Shown: positions 51,075 through 59,626 of the stretch, one piece after another
Layout of the letters: every line of letters starts with the position of its first letter
Numbering within the stretch: the stretch's first letter is position 1
Assembly (NCBI RefSeq): GCF_007066085.1
Contig: NZ_CP041405.1
Location: 3,383,001 to 3,447,000, forward strand
DNA from: Paenibacillus thiaminolyticus
GTDB taxonomy: Bacteria; Bacillota; Bacilli; Paenibacillales; Paenibacillaceae
DNA: 64,000 bases
Direction: 5' to 3'
The notes under the pieces: model-generated
Database searches by the model: none
What the model was told of the DNA's origin: nothing
What the model saw: the letters and a program-made list of their open reading frames with translations, nothing else
Made by a program: the position numbers and the translations under genes

Positions 51075-52059
51075 CGGCACGCTGCATGAACGCCTGCATA
51101 TCCCGCTCGCCCGCATCAACCGCGACCTGGAACGCATTGTGCTGCATGACCCGGATGTATCCTCCCGATCCATTGTCGCGCTCAGCGTCATGGATCTCAT
51201 CCGCGCTGGAGGCAAGCGTCTGCGGCCGATCATGACGATCGTCGGCAGCCGGTTCGGCTCCCGTCCGGAGGCGGACAGCGTCTATCAATTGGCCGCGATG
51301 ATCGAAATGGTTCACGCCGCCTCTCTCGTTCACGATGATATTCTGGATCAGGCGGAGACGCGGCGCGGACAGCCTGCCCTGCATCACAAGACCGGCATCT
51401 ATTCCGCGGTCCATATCGGGAATTATATTATGTGCCGCGTCATGGAGCTCGCCGCCGCTAACGGGCAGGAGGCAGAGAAATATATTCACGAGCTGGCCTC
51501 GGTCACGACGACCCAGCTCTGTCTCGGAGAATACCAGCAGATGGAGCAGCGCTTCAATCTCGATATCCCGCTCGAGGCCTATTGGGAGAAGACCCGGAAC
51601 AAGACCGCCCTGCTGATGGCCACCTGCCTGGAGCTGGGCGCCAAGGCCGCCGACGCCGGCCCGGATGTCGTGGAGAGCCTATACCGGTTCGGCGAGCTGC
51701 TCGGCATGGCCTTCCAGATTCGGGACGACATCATGGACTTCACGGCGACCGCCGAGGAGCTGGGCAAGCCGGCAGGCACTGACCTGCGGAACGGTCATGT
51801 CACCCTGCCCGTCATGATGGCGATGAAGGACGAGGCCACAGCAAGCAAGCTGCGCCAGCTGCTGCGCCCGGACGCCTCCGAAGCGGCGCTGGACGAGGCA
51901 ATCGAGCTCGTCCGGCAGAGCGGCGGCCTGGAGGAAGCGCTGGCGGTGAGCCATCGATTCATGAAGCAGGCCTGGGACGTGACGGAGCAGCTGTCCGCAT
52001 TCCCGGCGCATGCCGACCTGCGCACGCTGTGGTCCTATTTCGAGGCGCGGACATATTGA
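51061..52059 (+). CDS. Polyprenyl diphosphate synthase (HepT/DmkB-like)
   Basis: 332 residues. First aspartate-rich motif in VHDDILDQAETRRGQPALH and second in FQIRDDIMDF; the chain-length region before the first motif has IEMVHAASL. It elongates farnesyl/geranyl diphosphate with isopentenyl diphosphate for a menaquinone side chain. In Listeria the electron-transfer locus contains its own such gene (dmkB), which fits the neighbouring Ndh2- and PplA-like genes. Confidence 0.92.
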   Translation: MKSFDGTLHERLHIPLARINRDLERIVLHDPDVSSRSIVALSVMDLIRAGGKRLRPIMTIVGSRFGSRPEADSVYQLAAMIEMVHAASLVHDDILDQAETRRGQPALHHKTGIYSAVHIGNYIMCRVMELAAANGQEAEKYIHELASVTTTQLCLGEYQQMEQRFNLDIPLEAYWEKTRNKTALLMATCLELGAKAADAGPDVVESLYRFGELLGMAFQIRDDIMDFTATAEELGKPAGTDLRNGHVTLPVMMAMKDEATASKLRQLLRPDASEAALDEAIELVRQSGGLEEALAVSHRFMKQAWDVTEQLSAFPAHADLRTLWSYFEARTY

Positions 52060-52233
52060 CACATACCCGGCAGAAGCCGAATCTCTTGGTTACAGGAGGT
52101 TCGGCTTTGTTGGTTTCCCGAATAATTCAACTGTTTACTCTTTTGTCCATTGGGGCAAGGTGGTATTATTATGTTATTGCGCGCAGCCTGTCTGCCAATC
52201 GCAATCTGCATCTTAGATGAAGGAGGATCGACA

Positions 52234-52761
52234 GTGAAACCTCGGCGATTTGTATTAGAAGCCGTTATGCTAGCGGTATACGGCCATTTATTCGAGCCCC
52301 GGCGGCCCGTTGAATATGTAATCCCTTATACGACGATCATGGAATTGTACGAGATGCGTCAGGAGGGCGAGCAGGTAATGCCCGACCCCGAAGAAGACGT
52401 ATTGGCCAAGCAGCAGATCGAACAGCTGATCACCTATTTCGAGAGCGAATTGAACAAAAAGAAGATCGAACGGGCCTTAACCGCCCCTTGGCGGACCAGC
52501 CCTCCCCTTCTCTTACGCGACAACGTCTCTTGCGTCATCATCAACGCGATGGACAACGCGCGCTACGGAGAACTGTTCGATCCGGTGGAGACCGAGCTCA
52601 TTCTGACCTCCATGCGCGAGCAGGCTCCTTTGTTGACGGATCAGTTCGAATTTGTCAGCCGGCTCATCGCGAATGAAGTTCCCATTCCGATCTATGACAT
52701 CGATGATTTCGAATATGCCGTCGAACAGGAAGACTTCCCTGACGACACCGGCATCCATTAG
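52234..52761 (+). CDS. Conserved Bacillales protein of unknown function
   Basis: 175 residues, GTG start behind AAGGAGG. It begins KPRRFVLEAVMLAVYGHLFEPRRPVEYVIPYTTIMELYEM and ends in an acidic FEYAVEQEDFPDD tail. Similar proteins in Paenibacillus are sometimes labelled ADP-heptose synthase, but no nucleotidyltransferase motif (HxGH) is seen. Its last 50 codons were copied in the tandem duplication that follows. Confidence 0.75.
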   Translation: MKPRRFVLEAVMLAVYGHLFEPRRPVEYVIPYTTIMELYEMRQEGEQVMPDPEEDVLAKQQIEQLITYFESELNKKKIERALTAPWRTSPPLLLRDNVSCVIINAMDNARYGELFDPVETELILTSMREQAPLLTDQFEFVSRLIANEVPIPIYDIDDFEYAVEQEDFPDDTGIH

Positions 52762-52767
52762 CACCAG

Positions 52768-52800
52768 CCCGCCCCTTAAGCTAGCAAGAGGCGGGTTTTT
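52768..52800 (+). terminator. Terminator after the conserved protein gene
   Basis: CCCGCC, 16-base loop, GGCGGG, then TTTTT. Confidence 0.8.
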
Positions 52801-52814
52801 GCATGGGAAGGGCG

Positions 52815-53375
52815 TTAACGCTTGAATAGCTCTTTGTTGTATTCCTCCTTGATATTGCGGTATACCACCTCATTCTGCTTGGAGTACCCCGTAATATCGA
52901 CAGGGTTTCTTTCAATCCGATCGCTAACTGCAATCACGAAGCGAGTATCGTTGTAACGAATAGGTTTGAGCTCCTCCCGCATTTCTTGTCCATCCACCGC
53001 TTTCACGGTAATATGGTCCAGCGCCTTGTCATACAGGATGGAGGTAAACATAACGCTCCCATTCTTTGAACTCGTATGCCAATACACTCGTTTTCTCTCT
53101 GGCGTCCCTCTCGGAATATAAAGATGATTAATAATGGAATCCCCTGGTTCGGAATAGAAAATATGCGTATAATAATGATTATCCGTGATAAACGTGACAT
53201 GATGTGAGTTGATGTCATACGTTACGAGGGAATCCCGATTGAGCTGATACTTGGAGCCGACATACGATTGGTACGGCGCTATCGGATCTCGCTTCATCAG
53301 CATGATGGCTGCGACGATGAGGATAGCCACGAGAATAATGCAAGCGGTGAACAGGATGATTCTTCTCTTGTTCAT
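52815..53375 (-). CDS. Membrane-anchored protein of unknown function, paralog 1
   Basis: 186 residues from the ATG after AAAGGTGG. One N-terminal membrane helix (IILFTACIILVAILIVAAIML) and an extracytoplasmic beta-rich domain (RDPIAPYQSYVGSKYQLNRDS, FVIAVSDRIERNPVDITGYSK). No known motif. About half the residues agree with the copy at 53727-54284. Probably a cell-surface protein of a Paenibacillus-restricted family. Confidence 0.75.
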   Translation of the reverse strand: MNKRRIILFTACIILVAILIVAAIMLMKRDPIAPYQSYVGSKYQLNRDSLVTYDINSHHVTFITDNHYYTHIFYSEPGDSIINHLYIPRGTPERKRVYWHTSSKNGSVMFTSILYDKALDHITVKAVDGQEMREELKPIRYNDTRFVIAVSDRIERNPVDITGYSKQNEVVYRNIKEEYNKELFKR

Positions 53376-53398
53376 CACGACCACCTTTCTTCCCAGAG

Positions 53399-53425
53399 GA
53401 AAAAAGAGGAGTTTCCTCCTCTTTA
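53399..53425 (-). terminator. Relic terminator in duplication copy 1
   Basis: AAAGAGGAG-TTTC-CTCCTCTTT hairpin flanked by A/T tracts, identical in layout to the one after the intact gene at 54334. It now follows only the gene remnant. Confidence 0.75.
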
Positions 53426-53523
53426 AAAACTCATGTAAGTACTTTTCTCACGTAACCAATAATTATGATCTTTACTAAAGCTAATACCTACAGACCAAGG
53501 CCCAACGCTTATAGTACCACATT
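53423..53523 (-). pseudogene. 3' remnant of a duplicate of the 54334 gene
   Basis: Minus-strand reading TISVGPWSVGISFSKDHNYW then STYMSF and a stop aligns with the C-terminus of the intact neighbour (SISAGPFSIGIGIANESDSW, PTYMSF). It is cut at the duplication junction near 53523, with no start codon. Confidence 0.85.
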
Positions 53524-53524
53524 A

Positions 53525-53674
53525 ATGCGCGAGCAGGCTCCGTTGTTGACAGATCAGTTCGAATTTATCAGCCGGCTCATCGCCAATGAAGTGTCGATTC
53601 CGATCTGCAACATCGATGATTTCAAATATGTCGTCGAACAGGAAGACTTCCCTGACGACTTCGGCGCCCGCTAA
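53525..53674 (+). pseudogene. 3' remnant of a duplicate of the 52234 gene
   Basis: MREQAPLLTDQFEFISRLIA and QEDFPDD match the last 50 codons of the gene at 52234-52761 with few changes. The first codon coincides with the duplication junction. A short in-frame extension upstream is derived from the other remnant, so a functional product is unlikely. Confidence 0.9.
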
Positions 53675-53726
53675 CTCCAGCCCGTCCCTCATGTCAGAAT
53701 TTCCAGTTTTTTGTATACACCCGACC

Positions 53727-54284
53727 TTACTTGAACAAACTTTTGTTGTATTTTTGATTTACGTTCTTGTACACGACCTTATTCTCCTTGGAGTATCCTG
53801 TAATATCGACAGGGGATTGCTGGATTCGATTGTCAACTGCAATCACGAAGCGGTAGTTATTGTACGGAATCGGGTGCAGTTCCTTGCTCATCTCCCGCCC
53901 GTCCTCTGACTTCACGGTAATGCGGTCAATCGCCTCGTCCAGCAGGACAGAGGTAAATATGACGCTGTCTTGAAGTGCGCTAAGGTGCCAATGTACTCTC
54001 GCATCCTCTGGTGTCCATTTCGGAAAATATAGATATTTAATAATATCATGGTTGGCATCCGAATAGAACACAAGCGTTTTCCCGTTGCTATCCGTGAAAA
54101 AATCGACATGATACGAGTTGATCGTATACGTCACGCGGGAGTCCCGGTCTAGCTGGTGCATGGAACCAGCACTCGACTGAAACGGCGCTATCGGATCGCG
54201 GTTTATTATCTTGGTGATAACGACGGTGAGAATAACAGCAAAAATTAAAAAAACCGCGATCAGGGCTCTTTTTCGCTTGTTCAT
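53727..54284 (-). CDS. Membrane-anchored protein of unknown function, paralog 2
   Basis: 185 residues from the ATG after GGTGG. N-terminal helix (ALIAVFLIFAVILTVVITKI), then RDPIAPFQSSAGSMHQLDRDS and FVIAVDNRIQQSPVDITGYSKE. Paralog of the 52815-53375 product and born of the same duplication. Both copies keep a full reading frame, so both may be used. Confidence 0.75.
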   Translation of the reverse strand: MNKRKRALIAVFLIFAVILTVVITKIINRDPIAPFQSSAGSMHQLDRDSRVTYTINSYHVDFFTDSNGKTLVFYSDANHDIIKYLYFPKWTPEDARVHWHLSALQDSVIFTSVLLDEAIDRITVKSEDGREMSKELHPIPYNNYRFVIAVDNRIQQSPVDITGYSKENKVVYKNVNQKYNKSLFK

Positions 54285-54310
54285 TTGGACCACCTTTCTT
54301 TAGTAAGCAG

Positions 54311-54336
54311 AAAAAAGAGGAGTTTCCTCCTCTTTA
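54311..54336 (-). terminator. Terminator of the 54334 gene
   Basis: AAAGAGGAG-TTTC-CTCCTCTTT hairpin; the stem begins inside the stop codon on the minus strand and T residues follow. Confidence 0.8.
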
Positions 54337-55281
54337 AAAACTCATGTAAGTAGGTTCGTCAAACTTCCAACTATCGGATTCATTTGCAATGCCAATACCT
54401 ATTGAGAATGGTCCAGCACTTATACTGTTAACATATGCTCTGCCCCATGTGTGTGCTACAGTCACTTTAAACGAAATTGTTGTTCCAGGTCGCGGATAAC
54501 CATCCGTAAAATTAAAATGGTACCAGATCAAATGTCTATATCCGTTATATTGCCCAAACTTTGGAGGATTGACTCTTTCAACTTGGACAGTATCTTGGAA
54601 AGAATATGCTGCACCTCTCCTTTCTATTTCCTTATCTGCTCTATATGACCAATCCGTTTCAGCCAGGGTACCGTGCGTTATTGTGTAAAACTTTGGAGAG
54701 ATAACATTTATATCGCGATGCAATGAGAATAATCCTATTCCGTCTTTCCCTCCAACATCTATCGTTCCGCGGCAGGAAAGCGGACACTGTACATCATTGT
54801 AGAAGTTGGTGTTTTTCCACATTCCTGCCATTTCAATAACATGCAATCCCACTTTGGAATCATAATAGATTGTAAGCTTATCCAGTGCATAATCTCCTTT
54901 TGTAGATAAAGGAGTAACGGATTGCTCCTCCTCTTGACTAACCTTGATAAGACCCAATTTTTGATAGCCCTTCTCCAGCTCTTCAAGTTCCGCTTGTGCA
55001 GATAAAACTTGTTTCGATTGCATTGTAAAGTGCTCTGACATTTCATCCAGTTTTGCTTTCGCCTTTGCAACCGCCAAGAAATGCCTTCCAACCTCTTCAC
55101 TTCTCTTCTCAACTATTAATTCTTCTTCTTTTGAAAGCTTCCCTTTGTTTACTCGTGAACCATCTTCAGTAATGTTACCTTGTGCAAAGACAGTGCTGGA
55201 GACACATAGCATGGCAACTAAGAAAACCATAATGATTTTTCTTAATTTCCTACCTCCTAATACAAATATTTTCAATAACAT
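54334..55281 (-). CDS. Secreted protein with coiled-coil N-terminal part, function unknown
   Basis: Up to 315 residues. A signal peptide (RKIIMVFLVAMLCVSSTVFAQ) is followed by a helical, Lys/Glu-rich region (residues ~45-115, coiled-coil-like) and a C-terminal beta-rich domain of about 190 residues with Cys-Pro-Leu-Ser-Cys. The start is unclear: the only strong ribosome binding site, AGGAGG, is followed at ideal spacing by TTA, not a start codon. Translation may use the ATG 24 bases further on or the upstream ATG without a binding site. Composition is AT-richer than neighbours. Confidence 0.65.
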   Translation of the reverse strand: MLLKIFVLGGRKLRKIIMVFLVAMLCVSSTVFAQGNITEDGSRVNKGKLSKEEELIVEKRSEEVGRHFLAVAKAKAKLDEMSEHFTMQSKQVLSAQAELEELEKGYQKLGLIKVSQEEEQSVTPLSTKGDYALDKLTIYYDSKVGLHVIEMAGMWKNTNFYNDVQCPLSCRGTIDVGGKDGIGLFSLHRDINVISPKFYTITHGTLAETDWSYRADKEIERRGAAYSFQDTVQVERVNPPKFGQYNGYRHLIWYHFNFTDGYPRPGTTISFKVTVAHTWGRAYVNSISAGPFSIGIGIANESDSWKFDEPTYMSF

Positions 55282-55417
55282 TATATTGAATTACCTAGGT
55301 AATATATATAGGACTTTGTTACCAATATTTGGTTAACATGGTTAACATTTTGCTATTTCCATAAATGGCGATACTACAAACTGTTTCTAAACAGTCATCA
55401 CGCGCCGTCGGGGAGAA

Positions 55418-55763
55418 AGCGGACGCGACGCAGGACACGGTGTTTCATCATTTCCGGACGAAGGAGCGAGTTGCTGATGGAAGTACTCCGGAATTGGGGC
55501 GAATTATCTTGGGCCGGTATACAAGCCGAATCGGCATCGCATGACTCGGCCGACGCATTGGCAGCCGCTGCGGCTTCGATTCCCCGTACCACCGCCGCCT
55601 CTTCGCATGTCTGCATAAGCCTGCGATGCAGGGTCCGCTTCTGAACGCGCTCATCGGCGGAATCGCGCTGCAGGCACTGCTGGACCCCGATTACCCGGTC
55701 GATGAAGTCTATCGCGATGCGGAGGTATGGATACGGGCCATGCTGGATAAGGATAGGCCCTGA
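55418..55763 (+). pseudogene. Decayed TetR-family regulator gene
   Basis: Three frames in succession show a TetR protein: TVFHHFRTKER at 55442-55475 (end of the helix-turn-helix), then ELLMEVLRNWGEL in a shifted frame, and finally PLLNALIGGIALQALLDPDY with PVDEVYRDAEVWIRAML to the stop. Frameshifts and a lost N-terminus make it non-functional. It lies just upstream of the small membrane protein gene it may once have controlled. Confidence 0.8.
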
Positions 55764-55809
55764 TAATTCGAGTTCAGCAGCATTTCATTGCATTAAGGAG
55801 GATCGAGCT

Positions 55810-56193
55810 ATGCGCTTGTATATCTTATGGGGATGCCTAGTCTGGATCGGGGCTACCGCCTCGTTCCGCTGGTTCGGCGGCTGGCTGATTCAACCGGCAA
55901 ATCCGGGGTGGATGATACTGTTCTACTTACTCACGATACCGATTGTCACGGCCATCACGCTCCCGCTGTACCGCAGCAAGCATGCTGCCGGATTGAATCT
56001 TCCTGCCGTAGCCGCGGCCATTGCGGTGCCGGGGATGCTGCTCGATATTATCAGTCTCAATTGGTATTCGTCGCTCTTTCCTTCGATGCCCCTTACCTAT
56101 GCCCCCGCCTTCGCCGGCTGGCTCATGTGGGCTTACGGACTCATTCTGTTAAGCGGCTGGGCGGGTATCCGGCGGCGTCAGAGAAGTCAATAG
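55810..56193 (+). CDS. Four-helix membrane protein (DUF5367-like)
   Basis: 127 residues, start behind AAGGAGG. Four helices: LYILWGCLVWIGATASFRWF, GWMILFYLLTIPIVTAITLPL, VAAAIAVPGMLLDII and FAGWLMWAYGLILLSGW. Resembles small DUF5367 proteins found beside TetR regulators. Function unknown. Its end overlaps the convergent acetyltransferase gene by seven bases. Confidence 0.75.
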   Translation: MRLYILWGCLVWIGATASFRWFGGWLIQPANPGWMILFYLLTIPIVTAITLPLYRSKHAAGLNLPAVAAAIAVPGMLLDIISLNWYSSLFPSMPLTYAPAFAGWLMWAYGLILLSGWAGIRRRQRSQ

Positions 56194-57026
56194 ATTTTTT
56201 TCGAGCTAAAAATATCGATGCCAAGCTCAGCTAGCACGTCTATAGCCTCTCCTACGGGGAGCTTGGGCAAAGCGAATTCGTTAGCGATGACCTCTTCGAT
56301 CTCGGCAACAGAATGCAAGGTGTACTTGTCCGTCCTGCCATCGGAATGACGAATGCCGAATTGATTATTGACTAAGGAGACGCTTCTGCCCTGATTCAAC
56401 TGCCATAGCTGGCATCTGAGAAGGGTCATGAATGTCGTGCCCGCCATCGTAGATTTTAAGATAATTTCATGGAAATCTTCGAACTCGCGTTTTTGGTTGC
56501 TATTAAAATGCCACTCTTTCCCATTTTGCTTCCCTTGCGTATACCTGACATATTTATAGCGGCCTGTGTCCGGATGGACGGGTTGGATATAAACTTGATC
56601 ATCACCGAATTGGGAGACATTCAGGGGGTTGCTCTCGAACCTGACAGGTTGAAAAATAGGGGCGGCAGCCCCGCAGTCCACATAAACTCGTTCTCCGGGG
56701 AGCTCGACAAGGATGCCCATATGTTCGTCGCCCAGCATGACATAATCGCTTGCAAAGTTTAACTGCATTAATAATTCACGCAGATGATAGTTTAACGTAT
56801 AACATGTACCTCCGAAATGGGAATCGAAATGGTGTTGAACCCACGTTTCAACCGGAGGAATGATAAAGCCATTTTTGTGCTGATCCCGAAAATAGAGTAA
56901 TTTGCTTATATTCTCAAACGGCAACGCGGATAAATGAGAGCGGCATATTTTTGCCAAGTAATCATACGAAGGGGGCTCCCTCCTTAATCCGAGAATCGAA
57001 AGATAATTTTCTACCCAAGCCGCCAT
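56187..57026 (-). CDS. Arylamine N-acetyltransferase
   Basis: 279 residues, typical NAT length. The catalytic triad is visible: Cys75 in FGGTCYTLN, His102 in DEHMGILVEL and Asp117 in VYVDCG. The RSHLSALPFENIS segment is also family-typical. It transfers acetyl groups from acetyl-CoA to arylamines or related amides; bacterial members often serve in xenobiotic detoxification. Confidence 0.92.
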   Translation of the reverse strand: MAAWVENYLSILGLRREPPSYDYLAKICRSHLSALPFENISKLLYFRDQHKNGFIIPPVETWVQHHFDSHFGGTCYTLNYHLRELLMQLNFASDYVMLGDEHMGILVELPGERVYVDCGAAAPIFQPVRFESNPLNVSQFGDDQVYIQPVHPDTGRYKYVRYTQGKQNGKEWHFNSNQKREFEDFHEIILKSTMAGTTFMTLLRCQLWQLNQGRSVSLVNNQFGIRHSDGRTDKYTLHSVAEIEEVIANEFALPKLPVGEAIDVLAELGIDIFSSKKIY

Positions 57027-57135
57027 ATCATCCTGTCTCCCTTCGCCTATGATTTGGAATTGGCTTCATTATAGAGAAGATATCCAGAAACTTCAAATTA
57101 GTAGTATTCGCGACAGCAGGCCTTGAGCTCAGCAC

Positions 57136-57170
57136 AAAAGAAAAACACCCTTCTCGGGTGTTGGTTTTTA
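57136..57170 (-). terminator. Terminator of the UbiA gene (bidirectional)
   Basis: AACACCC-TTCTC-GGGTGTT hairpin with A residues on the left and T residues on the right, ending transcripts from both sides. Confidence 0.8.
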
Positions 57171-57182
57171 AATGCCAATATA

Positions 57183-58055
57183 TCAGAGCAGAAAGAAGTC
57201 AGCCATCGTACAAAACAGGATCAGCATGCTGATGACCTGATTCAAGTTGTAGGAGGCCACGTTCATCCGCTTCCGGTTGCTCGGCCGGACGATGCGGTGC
57301 TCGACCGCCAGCAGCACGGCGGAGATCGCGATGCCCGTCAAGTAGAGCCAGCCCAGCCCCCGGATGAAGAAGAGGGCGAACAGCACCGCCAGCATGATCG
57401 TATGGAGCGAGCGGGCGATGAACAGCGCATCCTCATAGCCGAACAGACTCGGCACGGACCACAGTCCCGTCTTCCGGTCGAACTCGATATCCTGCGTCGC
57501 ATAAATAATATCGAAGCCCGCAATCCAGAGCATCACCACCAGGCCGAGCAGGAACGGCGTCAAGGCCAGCTTGCCCGTGACGGCGAACCAGGCGCCCACC
57601 GGTGCGGACGCAATCGTGAAGCCGAGATACAGATGGCAGAGCCATGTGAACCGCTTCGTATACGAATACGAGCAGATGAGCGCGATCGCGATCGGCGACA
57701 GCCAGAGGCAGAGCGGATTCAGCATGCCTGCCGCGAAGATGAAGACGGCGAAGTTCAGCAGGATGAACGCCGTCACTTCCCGCTCCTGAAGCAGCCGCTG
57801 CGGGAGATGGCGGTGGGCCGTCCGCGGGTTCGCCTCGTCGTATTCCCGGTCGGCCAGCCGATTGAAGGCGTTCGCGCCGTTCCGCGCCCCTACCAGCGCG
57901 ATGAGCGACCACAGCACAACATGCGCGGACGGCAGACCGCCGGCGGCCCATACCATGGAGATAAGCGCGAACGGCAGCGAGAACAGCGTATGCGAGAACA
58001 TGACAAGCTCGCCGAACAGCCGTGTCTTGCGGTACAGCTTCTGAATCCAGATCAT
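57183..58055 (-). CDS. UbiA-family prenyltransferase (4-hydroxybenzoate polyprenyltransferase-like)
   Basis: 290 residues from the ATG seven bases after GGGGGAG. Eight to nine helices. The two aspartate-rich motifs are NAFNRLADREYDEANPRT and DIIYATQDIEFDRKTG, matching UbiA/MqnP more than MenA. It would join a polyprenyl chain to an aromatic acid in quinone synthesis. It may use the polyprenyl diphosphate made by the 51061 product; the link is inference. Confidence 0.92.
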   Translation of the reverse strand: MIWIQKLYRKTRLFGELVMFSHTLFSLPFALISMVWAAGGLPSAHVVLWSLIALVGARNGANAFNRLADREYDEANPRTAHRHLPQRLLQEREVTAFILLNFAVFIFAAGMLNPLCLWLSPIAIALICSYSYTKRFTWLCHLYLGFTIASAPVGAWFAVTGKLALTPFLLGLVVMLWIAGFDIIYATQDIEFDRKTGLWSVPSLFGYEDALFIARSLHTIMLAVLFALFFIRGLGWLYLTGIAISAVLLAVEHRIVRPSNRKRMNVASYNLNQVISMLILFCTMADFFLL

Positions 58056-58285
58056 TTCTGACTCCCCCAATATCAATCATCCTAACTTCGGTGCCAGGCC
58101 AATTCCCGAAGCCATGGCAGCCCGCACGGATGAACCGGTGCAGGCTGCGGCTCCGTGCTGGAACATGCCTATGCATATATTGTCGCCCCGACAAAACTTA
58201 TACATACTCTCCGTCCTGGCAACCTCCATGCCTCTATGCACACGGCGCCTGGCACAGGTCAATGCGGCCGATGCAATGCCTGAGT

Positions 58286-59626
58286 CTACGCTTCGATGCC
58301 GCCCAGGACATCATCCAGCGCTGCCAGCATCGCATCGATATCGCCCGCTTCAATGACAAGTGGCGGCTGGAACGCCAAGACGTTGCGGCCGATGCCGTTC
58401 TTCCCGATGATGAAGCCGCGCTCCTTCATCGCTTCCAGCACGGCGTCGGTCAGCGCGGCGCTGTCCGTTCCCGCCGCGCCCTGCAGCTCCGCGCCGAGCA
58501 TCAGGCCGCGGCCGCGCACGTCCGCGATGGCCCCATGCTTCCGCTGCAGATCTTCCAATCCTTGCTTCAGCCGTTCGCCCAACCGGGACGCCCGCTCGAC
58601 GAGGCGTTCTTCCTCGATGTAATCCAATACGGCCAACGCCGTCGCGGACGAGACCGGATTGCCTCCGAAGGTCGAGGCGGACGGCCGGTTGAAGCTCGCC
58701 GCAATCTCGTCAGTCGTCGCGAAGGCGCCGATCGGCACCCCGTTCCCAAGCGCCTTGGCCATCGAGATGATATCCGGAGCGACGCCGTCATAGTCGAGCG
58801 CGAACATGCTGCCGGTGCGGCCGAAGCCGGTCTGAATCTCATCCGCGATGAGCAGCACGCCATAGGCTTCAAGCAGCGCCTTCACTTCGCGGAAGTAGCC
58901 TTCCGGCGGCACGATCATGCCGCCATTGCCCTGGATCGGCTCGACAATCATCGCCGCATACCGCTCAGGAGCCGCCTCGAGCGCCTGCTTCAGCGCCTCC
59001 AGGGAGCGCCGCATCGCCGTCTCCGCATCTAGACCGGCCTCGTACGGCCGCGGAATGAACGTCACGCCGCCTTCATCGAGATGGTCGTCGGCCCGCCACA
59101 TCGGCAGTCCGGTCACGCCCATCGTCAGCCAGGTCCGGCCGTGCAGCCCGTACTCCAGCGCCAGGAAATCGCGGCGCTTCGTATGCAGCCGGGCGAGCAG
59201 CAGCGCGCCCTCATTGGCCTCCGAGCCGCTGTTGCAGAAGAACGTCCGAGACAGCCGGCCCGGCAGGATGCCGTTCGCCAGCCGCTCGGCCAGGTCGGCC
59301 ATCGGCTGCGTCAAATAAATCGTCGTGGTATGCTGCAGCGTCTGCAGCTGCTTCACCGAAGCCTCTGCGATGCGGGGGTTGCAGTGGCCGCAAGCAACGA
59401 CAGACACGCCGGCGAAGAAGTCCGTATACCGGCGGCCTTCATGGTCGTACAAGTATTGCATGGAGCCGCGTACAATCTGCGGCGGCTGGCGGTAGAAATG
59501 CTGCGTGCACGGGTAGAAATAAGCCCGGCGCTTCGCCAGCACGCCCTCCGGCCCGATAAAAGCGGCGCTCCCCTCCGCGCCGCTTGCCGGGTTAACTTCC
59601 TTCCGCTCGTTCCCGATGCTTGTCAT
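58286..59626 (-). CDS. Class III aminotransferase (AGXT2/GABA-aminotransferase-like)
   Basis: 446 residues. PLP-enzyme features: FFCNSGSEANEGALLLAR, the Asp of VLLIADEIQTGFGRTG, and the Schiff-base Lys291 in SMAKALGNG. The N-terminal FFAGVSVVACGHCNP pattern resembles the alanine-glyoxylate/4-aminobutyrate branch. Its ATG overlaps the stop of the upstream U32 gene by four bases, so the two are coupled. Substrate unknown. Confidence 0.92.
   Translation of the reverse strand: MTSIGNERKEVNPASGAEGSAAFIGPEGVLAKRRAYFYPCTQHFYRQPPQIVRGSMQYLYDHEGRRYTDFFAGVSVVACGHCNPRIAEASVKQLQTLQHTTTIYLTQPMADLAERLANGILPGRLSRTFFCNSGSEANEGALLLARLHTKRRDFLALEYGLHGRTWLTMGVTGLPMWRADDHLDEGGVTFIPRPYEAGLDAETAMRRSLEALKQALEAAPERYAAMIVEPIQGNGGMIVPPEGYFREVKALLEAYGVLLIADEIQTGFGRTGSMFALDYDGVAPDIISMAKALGNGVPIGAFATTDEIAASFNRPSASTFGGNPVSSATALAVLDYIEEERLVERASRLGERLKQGLEDLQRKHGAIADVRGRGLMLGAELQGAAGTDSAALTDAVLEAMKERGFIIGKNGIGRNVLAFQPPLVIEAGDIDAMLAALDDVLGGIEA

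Larger units (their letters stand above)
52612..54436. repeat. Diverged ~912-bp tandem duplication
   Basis: Copy 1 runs about 52612-53523 and copy 2 about 53525-54436, with a constant offset of 911-913 bases at four landmarks: the ATGCGCGAGCAGGCTCC start, the two paralogous stops, the AAAGAGGAG hairpins and the CATGAGTTTT gene ends. Each copy contains the 3' part of the 52234 gene, a membrane-anchored gene, a hairpin and the 3' end of the 54334 gene. Confidence 0.9.

Noticed and set aside
53465..53524. Upstream extension of the 53525 relic making a 69-codon gene
   Set aside because: These bases derive from the antisense strand of a different duplicated gene; the fusion frame is an accident of the duplication junction.
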